64,000 nt of DNA from CALKJU01 sp035326425 (GTDB lineage: Bacteria; Pseudomonadota; Alphaproteobacteria; Geminicoccales; Geminicoccaceae). This document shows positions 10,179-18,015 of this stretch, piece after piece. Position 1 is the first letter of the stretch. Each line of letters starts with the position of its first letter. A program made the translations under genes and the position numbers. The DNA lies in NCBI GenBank assembly GCA_035326425.1, contig DAOLFG010000015.1:29413-93412 (forward strand), in the 5' to 3' direction. The notes beneath the pieces were generated by a model. That model saw nothing but the letters and a program-made list of their open reading frames with translations, was not told the DNA's origin and ran no database searches.

Positions 10179-10865
10179 ATGACGACGCCGAGCCGCGTCC
10201 TTATCGTTGACGACGACGCCCAGTTCCGCAGTGAGCTGGCGGAGCAGCTGAAGCTGCATCAGGGCATCGACATCGTCGAGGCCGGGAGCTTCAGGGAGGG
10301 GCGTGAAGCGGCCCTGGCCGAGCCGCTGGCGGCGGTGATCCTCGATGTCGGGCTACCCGACGGCGACGGCCGCGATCTCTGCCGGCTGCTGCGCCAGAAC
10401 GGCATCAAGGCGCCCATCATCATGCTGACGGCGCACGACAGCGACGCGGACGCGATCCTGGGCCTCGACAGCGGCGCCAACGACTACGTCACCAAGCCGT
10501 TCAGGCTGAGCGTGCTGATGGCTCGGCTGCGCGCCCAGCTGCGTCAGTTCGAGCTGAGCGACGACGTCACCTTCCAGGTCGGTCCGTACAGCTTCAGGCC
10601 GGCGGCCAAGATGCTGGTCTCGGCCGGCGGGCATCGCATCCATCTGACCGAGAAGGAAACCGCCATCCTCAAATATCTCTATCGGATCGGCGACCGGCCG
10701 GCGAGCCGCGAGGTGCTGCTCGACGAGGTGTGGGGCTACAATGCCGGCGTCACCACCCACACCCTGGAGACCCACATCTACCGGCTGCGCCAGAAGATCG
10801 AGCAGCGCGGCGGCGAGCCGATGCTGCTCGTCACCGAGCCCGGAGGCTACCGGCTGGTCCGCTGA
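10179..10865 (+). CDS. OmpR/PhoB-family response regulator
   Basis: A 228-residue DNA-binding response regulator. The receiver domain (1-120) has the acidic pocket DDD at 11-13, phosphoacceptor Asp56 in VILDVGLPDGDG, Thr84 and Lys106 in VTKPF. The C-terminal winged helix (about 130-228) carries the OmpR recognition region THTLETHIYRLRQKIE and the closing GGYRLVR. The ATG at 10179 is well placed behind AAGAGG (10166-10171). No histidine kinase is adjacent, so it is an orphan here. It is divergent from the alg8/alg44 pair, with a 256-base shared upstream region in which I see no clear operator, so control of that pair is possible but unproven. Confidence 0.92.
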   Translation: MTTPSRVLIVDDDAQFRSELAEQLKLHQGIDIVEAGSFREGREAALAEPLAAVILDVGLPDGDGRDLCRLLRQNGIKAPIIMLTAHDSDADAILGLDSGANDYVTKPFRLSVLMARLRAQLRQFELSDDVTFQVGPYSFRPAAKMLVSAGGHRIHLTEKETAILKYLYRIGDRPASREVLLDEVWGYNAGVTTHTLETHIYRLRQKIEQRGGEPMLLVTEPGGYRLVR

Positions 10866-11035
10866 CGGGTGAGGCGCGCCAGTGCCGGCAAGGGGGCGAC
10901 ATGGAGCACCTTGCGCACGCGCGGGCTGTCGGGCGAGTGGTGTCGGTCCAGCACACCCTGGACATAGGACAACCGGCCATACCAGACGAAGGCCTGGACA
11001 TAGGCGGCCAGCATCAACAGCTCCAACCATTCCAT
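10847..11035 (-). CDS. Small putative membrane protein
   Basis: A 62-residue frame starting MEWLELLMLAAYVQAF, with one hydrophobic segment (residues 2-16) followed by a basic, Arg-rich tail. It overlaps the 3' end of the response regulator by 19 bases on the opposite strand and fills an otherwise empty 313-base gap. Its third codon positions are strongly GC-biased like those of real genes nearby, which is the main support. An in-frame GTG at 11044 is an alternative start. No homologue is recognised and no function is proposed. Confidence 0.45.
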   Translation of the reverse strand: MEWLELLMLAAYVQAFVWYGRLSYVQGVLDRHHSPDSPRVRKVLHVAPLPALARLTRQRTSR

Positions 11036-11178
11036 CAAAGACACCCCGTGTCATCGCCATGGCGCGACCGGAGGGTTCCTCGTGCCTCGGGGCGCTGCGC
11101 TCGCCCTCTGCCCTGCATGGTTTTGGTAGCATATCCGATTGGGCGAGAAAAGCGCCCTTTTTGCCACCTCGGGGCTAA

Positions 11179-11970
11179 TCAGATCTCGAGGTCTACCGTT
11201 ACCGGCACATGGTCCGACGGCTGCTCCCAGCCACGGGCGTCCTTCAGCACCGAGGCGCCCAGCACCGCCGGCGCCAGGTCGGGCGACAGCCAGACATGGT
11301 CGAGCCGCCGGCCGCGGTCGGAAGCCGCCCAGTCCCTCGCCCGGTAGCTCCACCAGCTGTAGAGGCGCTGCTCGGGCGGGATCACCGAGCGCACGGCGTC
11401 GACGAAGCCGCCCGAGCGCTGCAGCCTTGCCAGCGCCTCGACCTCGATCGGCGTGTGGCTGACGACGCCCAGCAGCTGGCTGTGGCTCCAGACGTCGGTC
11501 TCGAGCGGGGCGATGTTGAGGTCGCCCACCAGGATGGTGCGGGCCACGCTCCTGGCCTCGAGCCACGAGGCGAGCTCGGCCAGCAGGTCGAGCTTGTGGG
11601 CGAATTTCGGATTGAGCTCGCGGTCGGGGATGTCGCCGCCGGCCGGGACGTAGAGATTGTGCAGCTCGACACCGCCGGGCAGGCCCACCACGGCATGCCG
11701 CGCATGGTCGATGCCGCACCAGCGCATGTAGCGGCACTCGGTGAGCGGCAGCTTCGAGAGCACCGCCACGCCGTGATAGGCCTTCTGGCCGTGGATGTAG
11801 AGGTGCGGAAAGCCGAGGCCGCGCGCCATGTCGTAGGGGAAGCGCTCGTCCTCGATCTTGATCTCCTGCAGGCACAGCACGTCGGGCTGCAGCAGGGCCA
11901 TGGCCCTGGTCATCAGGGCCTCGCGCAGGCGGATGGAGTTGACGTTCCAGGTCGTCAGGCGGAGCCGCAC
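11179..11970 (-). CDS. xthA: Exodeoxyribonuclease III (AP endonuclease family)
   Basis: A 263-residue Mg2+-dependent enzyme of the endonuclease/exonuclease/phosphatase fold that cuts DNA at abasic sites and degrades 3' ends during base excision repair. Visible motifs are TTWNVNSIR (4-14), the metal ligand Glu36 in LCLQEIK, LYVPAGG, LVGDLNIAP (near 157), RLDHVWLS and SDHVPV near the C-terminus, which holds the catalytic histidine. Length and motif order match XthA. It lies 10 bases after the Tat-signal small subunit gene on the same strand, so it may be read through from that operon although its function is unrelated. Confidence 0.93.
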   Translation of the reverse strand: MRLRLTTWNVNSIRLREALMTRAMALLQPDVLCLQEIKIEDERFPYDMARGLGFPHLYIHGQKAYHGVAVLSKLPLTECRYMRWCGIDHARHAVVGLPGGVELHNLYVPAGGDIPDRELNPKFAHKLDLLAELASWLEARSVARTILVGDLNIAPLETDVWSHSQLLGVVSHTPIEVEALARLQRSGGFVDAVRSVIPPEQRLYSWWSYRARDWAASDRGRRLDHVWLSPDLAPAVLGASVLKDARGWEQPSDHVPVTVDLEI

Positions 11971-11980
11971 GCGGTCGATC

Positions 11981-12361
11981 TCAGGCCAGGGCCACGAGCG
12001 CGCACAAGCGCGCCTCGCTGGCGGCCAGCACCCAGCCCCGCACCCTCACCGTATCGGCCCTGCCGAACTCGGCCGAGCGCGCCGCGTCCAGCCGGGCGCG
12101 CAACAGCTCGCGATCCATGCGGGCGAGCCGTCCGGGCGGCAGGGCCACGGCGCGGGCGAGCTCGGCCACCAGGACGTCGGCGGACAGTCCGGGCTGCTGC
12201 GCCAGCACCTCCCGGCCGATCGCCAGCGCGCTGTCGCGCTGATCCAGGGCATCGACCAGGGCTCCGGCCGCGGTCGGTGCCGCCGCCGAGGCCGGCAGTG
12301 CCGCGACGAATGCCGTGCCGGTGGCGCCCGCCAGCAGCGAGCGGCGGTCCAGGGTGGTCAT
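11981..12361 (-). CDS. Tat-exported small subunit of a GMC-type dehydrogenase
   Basis: A 126-residue protein with a twin-arginine leader, MTTLDRRSLLAGATG, followed by an Ala-rich hydrophobic stretch and AxA cleavage region near residue 27. Its ATG overlaps the GMC oxidoreductase stop (ATGA, 12358-12361), implying coupled translation. Small subunits of membrane-bound gluconate, sorbitol and fructose dehydrogenases have this design: a Tat leader on the small subunit co-exports the FAD subunit, which lacks a leader. The mature part is helical with no motif I recognise. I infer a subunit-3/chaperone role from leader and context, not from sequence identity. Confidence 0.75.
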   Translation of the reverse strand: MTTLDRRSLLAGATGTAFVAALPASAAAPTAAGALVDALDQRDSALAIGREVLAQQPGLSADVLVAELARAVALPPGRLARMDRELLRARLDAARSAEFGRADTVRVRGWVLAASEARLCALVALA

Positions 12362-13929
12362 ACCGGCTTCTCCTTGAGATGGTCGGCCAATCTGAGGGCC
12401 AGTGCTATGAGCATGAAGGTCGGCGTGCCGATGCCGGGGGTGGTGAACACCGAGCTGCCGGCGATCCACAGATTGTCGATGCCGTGGACCCTGCAGTCCC
12501 GGTCGACGACGCCGTTGGCCGGATCGTCGGCCATGCGGGTGGTGCAGACGTGGTGGAAGCCGCCGCGATTGTCCTCGGGCCAGGTGAGGTCGTCGCCCTC
12601 GACGATGGTCTGCATCCGGCCGACGCCGGAGCGCGCCACCTCGGCGGCCAGCAGCTCGGTGGCGCGGCGGACGGTCTGCTTGTCGAGCGGCGTCAGGCGC
12701 CAGTCGACATCGACGCGCCGCATGCCCAGCGCGTCGCGCTCCTGGCCCAGCGTCACCCGGCTGTCGGGATTGGGGACGGGGATCGTCGCCACCACCACGT
12801 CGATCTTCTCGACCGGGATCTGGCCGTAGCGGGCGGTGTCGATGGCGAGCCCGGCGAGGCTGCCGAGATCGCCCGCGATGTTGGCGACGTGGCGGCCGAG
12901 ATCGTCGGGAAAGCGCAGATGCTTGATGTCGCGACCCACCGAGCGGAAGGAGGTGAAGCCGGGCGAGCTGTAGGCCGGGTCGGGCCTGGGCAGCAGCGCG
13001 AAGGTCACCGGGCAGATGCGTTCGCGGCGCTGGGCGGCCTCGGTCAGCGACAGGTGCGCGAAGATCCGGCCGCCCGGCACCGGCTGCTTGTAGTAGAAGC
13101 CGATGTCGATGCCCGGGTCGACCGGCACGATCGTGCCGACGTCGCAGGCGTTGTGGTCGGTGAAGTACCGGCCGACGAGGTCGCGGCCGTTGCCGAGGCC
13201 CTCCTTCTGCACGCTGTCGGACGACAGCAGCAGGCGCGGATTCTCGATGCCGCCGGCAGCCAGCACGTATCGCTCGGCGCGCGCCGCGATCTCGGGGCCG
13301 AAGCCGGCACGCACCCGCAGGCCGGTGACGTGGCCCGCGTCGGGCGAAGCCTCGATCTCGACGACGTTGGCGTGCAGGTAGATGCGGACGTTCGGGATGG
13401 CCTTGAGATCCTTGTGATAGACCTCGCCCAGCCGGTTCTGCCAGACGGTGTGGACGTCGGTGGCGAACAGGCCGGGGTCGAACGGCAGCCGCTTCTTGCC
13501 CAGCACCTGCTCCCAGTGCGCGGCGTCCCAGCCGCCCTTTGGCGTGGCCACGATGTCGGCGACCTGCTGGAAATAGGGCTCGACGTCCTTGATGGTGATC
13601 GGCCAGCCGCTGTGCGGAATCTCCTCGCGCGCCTCGAACTCGTAGGCGTGGAACGGCATGCAGTGGCCGCCCCAATGGTTGGTGGTGCCGCCGAAGTAGC
13701 GCAGCCGGCAGACGTCCAGGTCGTAGTAGGGAAGGCCGATGTTGGTGCCCTCGTAGAGCGCCTGGGTGTCGGCCTCCAGCTCCTCGCCGCCGCTCTCCAG
13801 GATCGCCACCTGCAGCGACGTGCCGGCGAAGGCGCGGGCGAGCGTGATACCGGCGGCACCGGCACCGATGATGCACAGATCGGCCTCGATGACGGTGCCG
13901 GCGTTCAGTGAACGCGCGTCGATGAGCAT
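12358..13929 (-). CDS. GMC-family FAD-dependent oxidoreductase
   Basis: A 523-residue flavoprotein that would oxidise an alcohol or sugar and pass electrons to the respiratory chain. It has the N-terminal FAD Rossmann motif DLCIIGAGAAGITLARAF (residues 17-34), the FGGTTNHWGG segment, the AAGGIENPRLLL motif (near 240) and the C-terminal GMC block with CTTRMADDP and VFTTPGIGTPT. It carries no signal peptide of its own; the Tat small subunit translated from an overlapping start probably exports it. The usual third partner, a multi-haem cytochrome c, is absent next door. It lies 31 bases downstream of the polyamine transporter ATPase, so an amine- or sugar-related substrate is possible. Confidence 0.87.
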   Translation of the reverse strand: MLIDARSLNAGTVIEADLCIIGAGAAGITLARAFAGTSLQVAILESGGEELEADTQALYEGTNIGLPYYDLDVCRLRYFGGTTNHWGGHCMPFHAYEFEAREEIPHSGWPITIKDVEPYFQQVADIVATPKGGWDAAHWEQVLGKKRLPFDPGLFATDVHTVWQNRLGEVYHKDLKAIPNVRIYLHANVVEIEASPDAGHVTGLRVRAGFGPEIAARAERYVLAAGGIENPRLLLSSDSVQKEGLGNGRDLVGRYFTDHNACDVGTIVPVDPGIDIGFYYKQPVPGGRIFAHLSLTEAAQRRERICPVTFALLPRPDPAYSSPGFTSFRSVGRDIKHLRFPDDLGRHVANIAGDLGSLAGLAIDTARYGQIPVEKIDVVVATIPVPNPDSRVTLGQERDALGMRRVDVDWRLTPLDKQTVRRATELLAAEVARSGVGRMQTIVEGDDLTWPEDNRGGFHHVCTTRMADDPANGVVDRDCRVHGIDNLWIAGSSVFTTPGIGTPTFMLIALALRLADHLKEKPV

Positions 13930-13960
13930 CCATTCTTCTCCGGATTCGGCAAGGCCGGCG

Positions 13961-15058
13961 TCAGTCGACCAGCAATATGCTGTCCGCCGGGTCGAAAGCC
14001 AGCCAGCAGGCCAGCCCGGGGGCGAGGTCGGCGTCGGCGGCGCGAGTGGCGTTGTGGCGCGTGCAGCTCATGCGCTGGCCATCGGCGGTCCGCACATAGA
14101 CGTGGCTGACATTGCCGAAATAGGCCAGCTGCTCGATCGTGCCGGCGATGCTGACGAGGCCGCCCGTGGGCTCGGCGAGCGCCAGGCGGATCTTCTCGGG
14201 CCGTACCGCCAGCGTCGCCGTGGCCGGAGCCGTGCCCGCGAACGGCACGTCGAAGGTGCCGAGCGCAGGGTTGTGGACCCTGGCACCGGCGTCCGTCGCG
14301 CCGCGCACCTCGACGTCGAACAGGTTCATCGCCCCGATGAAGCCGGCGACGAAGCGGCAGTTGGGCTGCTCGTAGAGCTCGCGCGGAGCGGCGAGCTGCA
14401 TGATCCGGCCCTTGCTCATGACCGCGATGCGGTCGGCCATGCTCAGCGCCTCGTCCTGGTCGTGCGTCACCACGATGAAGGTGATGCCGACCTCGTGCTG
14501 CAGCCGGACCAGCTCGAGCTGCATCTCCTCGCGCAGCTTCTTGTCGAGGGCCGAGAGCGGCTCGTCGAGCAGCAGCACCTTCGGCCGCTTGACCAGGGCC
14601 CTGGCCAGGGCCACGCGCTGGCGCTGGCCGCCGGAGAGCTGGTCGGGCTTCCGGGCGGCGAAGCCGTCGAGGCGCACCATGCTCAGGGCCTCGGCGACGC
14701 GCGGGCCGATCTCGGCGTCGGGCGTGCCGCTGACCTTCAGGCCGTAGCCGACGTTCTCCTCGACGGTCATGTGCGGGAACACGGCGTAGGACTGGAACAC
14801 CATGTTGACCGGCCGCCGGTTGGGCGGCACGCGCGAGACGTCCTGGCCGTCGATGAGGATCCGGCCCTCGGTCGGCTGCTCGAAGCCGGCGATCATGCGC
14901 AGCAGCGTGGTCTTGCCGCAGCCCGACGGGCCCAGCAGCGCGAAGAAGGCGTTGGTCGGAATGTCGAGGTCGACGCGCTCGACGGCGTTGAAGCTGCCGA
15001 AGCGCTTGGCGATGCCGCGGAGCTGGATGATCGCTGGCTGGGTCGCGAGGTCGGCCAT
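13961..15058 (-). CDS. potA: Spermidine/putrescine ABC transporter ATP-binding protein
   Basis: A 365-residue ATPase of the polyamine/iron/molybdate-type importers. Its ATPase domain (about 10-240) shows Walker A GPSGCGKTT, the Q-loop FQSYAVFPHMT, signature LSGGQRQR, Walker B LLLDEPLSALD and the switch VTHDQDEAL. The C-terminal third is the TOBE regulatory domain with the typical VRPEKIRL. It is the fourth gene of a potF-potH-potI-potG-like operon, with a 7-base gap after the second permease. The complete transporter makes the assignment firm; the exact preference (putrescine or spermidine) is not readable. The PotG/PotA distinction is naming only. Confidence 0.9.
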   Translation of the reverse strand: MADLATQPAIIQLRGIAKRFGSFNAVERVDLDIPTNAFFALLGPSGCGKTTLLRMIAGFEQPTEGRILIDGQDVSRVPPNRRPVNMVFQSYAVFPHMTVEENVGYGLKVSGTPDAEIGPRVAEALSMVRLDGFAARKPDQLSGGQRQRVALARALVKRPKVLLLDEPLSALDKKLREEMQLELVRLQHEVGITFIVVTHDQDEALSMADRIAVMSKGRIMQLAAPRELYEQPNCRFVAGFIGAMNLFDVEVRGATDAGARVHNPALGTFDVPFAGTAPATATLAVRPEKIRLALAEPTGGLVSIAGTIEQLAYFGNVSHVYVRTADGQRMSCTRHNATRAADADLAPGLACWLAFDPADSILLVD

Positions 15059-15065
15059 GGCCGGC

Positions 15066-15890
15066 TCAGGCCTCCTGCTTGGCCGGCGATTGCAGCCGGA
15101 TGGCGATGACGGTGAGCAGGATGGTCATCACGATCAAGACCGTCGAGGCGGCGTTGACCTCGGGCGTCGCACCGAAGCGTACCATCGAGTAGACCTTCAC
15201 CGGGAAAGTCAGGGTCTCCGGCCCCGAGGTGAAGAAGGTGATGACGAAGTCGTCGAGCGACAGCGTCATCGCCAGCAGGCCGCCGGCGATCAGGCCCGGC
15301 TTCATGTAGGGCAGCGTGACGTTCCAGAAGGTCTGCCACTCCGAAGCACCCAGATCCTTCGAGGCCTCCTCGAGCGAGCGGTCGAAGCCCGCCATGCGCG
15401 AGCGCACCACCACGGTGACGAAGGGGAAGCTGAAGGCGACGTGGCTGACGATGATCGAGGAGAGATCGAGCGGCCAGCCCAGGCCGGTCGGCCAGCCGAC
15501 GCGGCTGAAGAACACCAGCAGCGCCACGCCCATGCAGATCTCGGGGATGACGATCGGCAGGGCGCTGGCGGCCTCGACCGCCGAGCGGCCGGGGAAGCGG
15601 AAGCGCCAGAGCGCCAGCGCCAGCAGCGCGCCGATGATCGTCGAGATCACGGTCGAGACCAGCGCCACGACGATGCTGTTGCCGAAGGCCTCGATCAGCG
15701 AGTCGTTGCGCAGCGCCCGGCCGTAGTAGTCGAGCGTGAAGCCCTGCCAGACGATGTTGCGGCGGCTGTCGTTGAAGCTGAAGGCGACGAGGCAGATGAT
15801 CGGCGCGTAGAGGAAGACGAAGACGCCCAGCAGCCAGAGCCGGAGCCACCAGCGGCGGGTGTAGTCGAGCGGCCCCGGCTTCTCAGCCAT
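15066..15890 (-). CDS. potI: Polyamine ABC transporter permease (PotI/PotC type)
   Basis: A 274-residue inner-membrane permease with six predicted helices, the first at about residues 14-35 (LRLWLLGVFVFLYAPIICLVAF). The cytoplasmic EAA loop that docks the ATPase is visible as EEASKDLGASEWQTF (near 180-195). It overlaps the 3' end of the other permease gene by 8 bases, so translation is coupled. It forms the second half of the membrane channel. Length and topology match PotC/PotI. Confidence 0.9.
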   Translation of the reverse strand: MAEKPGPLDYTRRWWLRLWLLGVFVFLYAPIICLVAFSFNDSRRNIVWQGFTLDYYGRALRNDSLIEAFGNSIVVALVSTVISTIIGALLALALWRFRFPGRSAVEAASALPIVIPEICMGVALLVFFSRVGWPTGLGWPLDLSSIIVSHVAFSFPFVTVVVRSRMAGFDRSLEEASKDLGASEWQTFWNVTLPYMKPGLIAGGLLAMTLSLDDFVITFFTSGPETLTFPVKVYSMVRFGATPEVNAASTVLIVMTILLTVIAIRLQSPAKQEA

Positions 15891-16791
15891 GCGCCGTCTC
15901 GCGGCCGCCGAGCCAGGCGCGCAGCGCCAGGAAGACGAAGGTCAGGTAGAGCAGGATGAACGACATGGCCGCACCCAGCGGCAGGTTGTTCGCCGACTTG
16001 AACTGCCGCTCGATGACGTTGCCGATGAGCTGGCTATCGGGTCCGCCGAGCAGGTCGGAGATCAGGAAGGTGCCGAGTGCCGGGATGAACACCAGGATCA
16101 CGCCCGAGACGATGCCGGGCATCGCCAGCGGCACCGTCACCGAGAACAGCGTGCGCCACTGGCCGGCGCCGAGGTCGAGGCTCGCCTCGAGGTAGCTGCG
16201 GTCGAGCCGCTCCAGCGTGGCGTAGAGCGGCAGCACCATGAACGGCAGGTAGACGTAGACGATGCCGAAGATGACGGCCGTGTTGTTGTAGAGCAGCTCC
16301 AGCGGCTGGAAGCTGTCGCCGAACAGGCCGCCGAGGCCGATCGGCGTCAGCAGCGCCTTGGCACCGCCCCACAGCCATTCGAGCGTCCAGTTGACGTAGC
16401 CCTGGCCGCGCAGCACGGCGATCAGCGCATAAGTGCGGATCAGCAGGTTGGTCCAGAACGGCAGGATCACCAGCATCAGCAGCAGCGGCTTGACGCGGGC
16501 GGGCGCGAAGCTCACCGCCAGCGCCACCGGGAAGCTCAGCACCAGGCACAGGGCGGTGGCTACCGCCGCTATCCAGAACGACTTGAGGAACAGGCCGAGA
16601 TAGAGCGGATCCAGCGCCTGGATGTAGTTGGCCCAGGTCCAGGTGACGACGATGTCGGCCGGGCCCGAGCGCTCGCCGAAGGCGATCGTCCAGATGAAGC
16701 CGAGCGGAATCAGGAAGAAGACCGCGAGCCAGAGGAGCCCCGGCAACAGGAACGTCCAGAACACCCAGGGCTGGTTGCGCCAGGTCTCCAC
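15883..16791 (-). CDS. potH: Polyamine ABC transporter permease (PotH/PotB type)
   Basis: A 302-residue permease with about six membrane helices, starting with WVFWTFLLPGLLWLAVFFLI. Its EAA loop reads YLEASLDLGAGQWRTLF (near 210), and VTVPLAMPGIVSG follows, as in PotB/PotH proteins. The gene begins 30 bases after the binding-protein stop and overlaps the next permease. Together the two permeases make the heterodimeric channel served by the downstream ATPase. Confidence 0.9.
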   Translation of the reverse strand: METWRNQPWVFWTFLLPGLLWLAVFFLIPLGFIWTIAFGERSGPADIVVTWTWANYIQALDPLYLGLFLKSFWIAAVATALCLVLSFPVALAVSFAPARVKPLLLMLVILPFWTNLLIRTYALIAVLRGQGYVNWTLEWLWGGAKALLTPIGLGGLFGDSFQPLELLYNNTAVIFGIVYVYLPFMVLPLYATLERLDRSYLEASLDLGAGQWRTLFSVTVPLAMPGIVSGVILVFIPALGTFLISDLLGGPDSQLIGNVIERQFKSANNLPLGAAMSFILLYLTFVFLALRAWLGGRETAHG

Positions 16792-16821
16792 GCCGCCGTC
16801 TTCTCCCGCCCGGCGGCCGGC

Positions 16822-17898
16822 TCAGGCGGCGAGCACCCGGGTCAGCGCGCTCTCGTAGAGGCCCTCGACTTCCTCGCCCTTGTAGGTCGCGAACTCGCAC
16901 TTCGCGAGTGTCGAATCGTCGGGGTAGATCGCCGTGTTGTCGCGGTCCTCCTTCGGGATCAGCGGCAGGGCGGCCTGGTTCGGGCAGGCGAAGCGGATCT
17001 CCGAGGCGATCTGGGCGTGCACCTTGCCGTCGAGGACGTAGTTGATGAAGGCATGGGCGTTGTCGAGGTGCGGAGCACCCTTGGGGATCGCCATGGTGTC
17101 GACCCAGAGGAGCGCACCCTCCTCCGGCACCACGTAGTTCAGATCGTCGTCCTCGGTCATCACCTGGCTGATGTCGCCCGACCACTCCATGCAGACGTCG
17201 ACCTCGCCCGAGATCAGCAGATCCTGCCCGGTGTCCGGGGCGAACGCCTTGATGTTGGGCTTGGCCTCGATCAGCACCGCGGCCGCCTTCTCGACCTCCT
17301 CCTTCGAGCTCGAGTTGAGCGAGTAGCCGAGATATTTCAGCGCCATGCGCACGACGTCGGCGTCGTTCAGCAGCGAGATCCGGCCCTTGTACTTGTCGGA
17401 TGCCAGCAGGTCTGCCCACCTGGTGGGCTCGCCCTTGGAGGTGCGGTAGCCGATGCCCTGCGTGCCCCAGAAGTAGGGCACGTTGTGCTTCAGCCCCTTG
17501 TCGTAGTCGGGATCGGCGAAGCGCGGTGCGACGTTGGTGATGTTGGGCAGCTTGGCGTGGTCGAGCGGCTGCAGCATGTCGGCCACGATCATCCGCTCGA
17601 CGAAGTTGTTCGACGGGAAGATGACGTCGTAGCCGGGATTGCCCTCGCGCAGCTTGGCGAACAGCTCGTCGTTGCTGGAGAACAGGTCGTAGCGCACCGA
17701 GATGCCGGTGGCGTCGGTGAACTCGTCGAGGGTGTCCTCGCCGATATAGGTGTCCCAATTGTAGACGTTGACCTGCTTCTCCTGTGCCATCGCCAGCCGC
17801 GGCAGCGTCGAGGCGGCGACCGCCACGGTGAGCGTCCGGCTGAGGAAGGCGCGGCGCGCCAGGATGGCGCCGGGCAGCGGCGTGGGGCGACGGGGCAT
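16822..17898 (-). CDS. potF: Putrescine/spermidine-binding periplasmic protein
   Basis: A 358-residue solute-binding protein that captures polyamine in the periplasm and delivers it to the permease pair. The leader contains a twin-arginine-like ARRAFLSR motif followed by a hydrophobic stretch ending ASTLPRLAMA, so Tat export is likely. The mature start, EKQVNVYNWDTYIGED, is the family hallmark, as are YDVIFPSNNFVERM, VPYFWGTQGIGY and the ligand-pocket ALLWVDTMAIP. The ATG at 17898 was chosen; a longer frame to 17946 adds an Arg-rich tail before the leader. The upstream 117 bases are shared with rmuC in divergent orientation and contain an 8-base direct repeat around a small palindrome. Confidence 0.92.
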   Translation of the reverse strand: MPRRPTPLPGAILARRAFLSRTLTVAVAASTLPRLAMAQEKQVNVYNWDTYIGEDTLDEFTDATGISVRYDLFSSNDELFAKLREGNPGYDVIFPSNNFVERMIVADMLQPLDHAKLPNITNVAPRFADPDYDKGLKHNVPYFWGTQGIGYRTSKGEPTRWADLLASDKYKGRISLLNDADVVRMALKYLGYSLNSSSKEEVEKAAAVLIEAKPNIKAFAPDTGQDLLISGEVDVCMEWSGDISQVMTEDDDLNYVVPEEGALLWVDTMAIPKGAPHLDNAHAFINYVLDGKVHAQIASEIRFACPNQAALPLIPKEDRDNTAIYPDDSTLAKCEFATYKGEEVEGLYESALTRVLAA

Positions 17899-17911
17899 CG
17901 GGCCGACTCCG

Positions 17912-17940
17912 GATCGTTGTCGAGCAGCGCTCGATCGTTG
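17912..17940. promoter_or_regulatory. Direct repeat flanking a palindrome in the potF/rmuC divergent region
   Basis: GATCGTTG occurs at 17912-17919 and 17933-17940, flanking TCGAGC-AGC-GCTCGA (17920-17934). It lies just upstream of the potF start. It could be an operator for a polyamine-responsive regulator, but no regulator gene is adjacent. Confidence 0.3.
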
Positions 17941-18015
17941 GCGCAACCTTCACAACACGATCCGAGGCTTGTCAACGAAAGCGCCGGGCACTTTCGGTAA
18001 TGTAACCTTCAGCCC

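Noticed and set aside
11209..13911. A 900-codon plus-strand open frame opposite xthA and the GMC genes
   Set aside because: It is an antisense shadow caused by high GC; the minus strand encodes well-recognised families with matching starts and overlaps.
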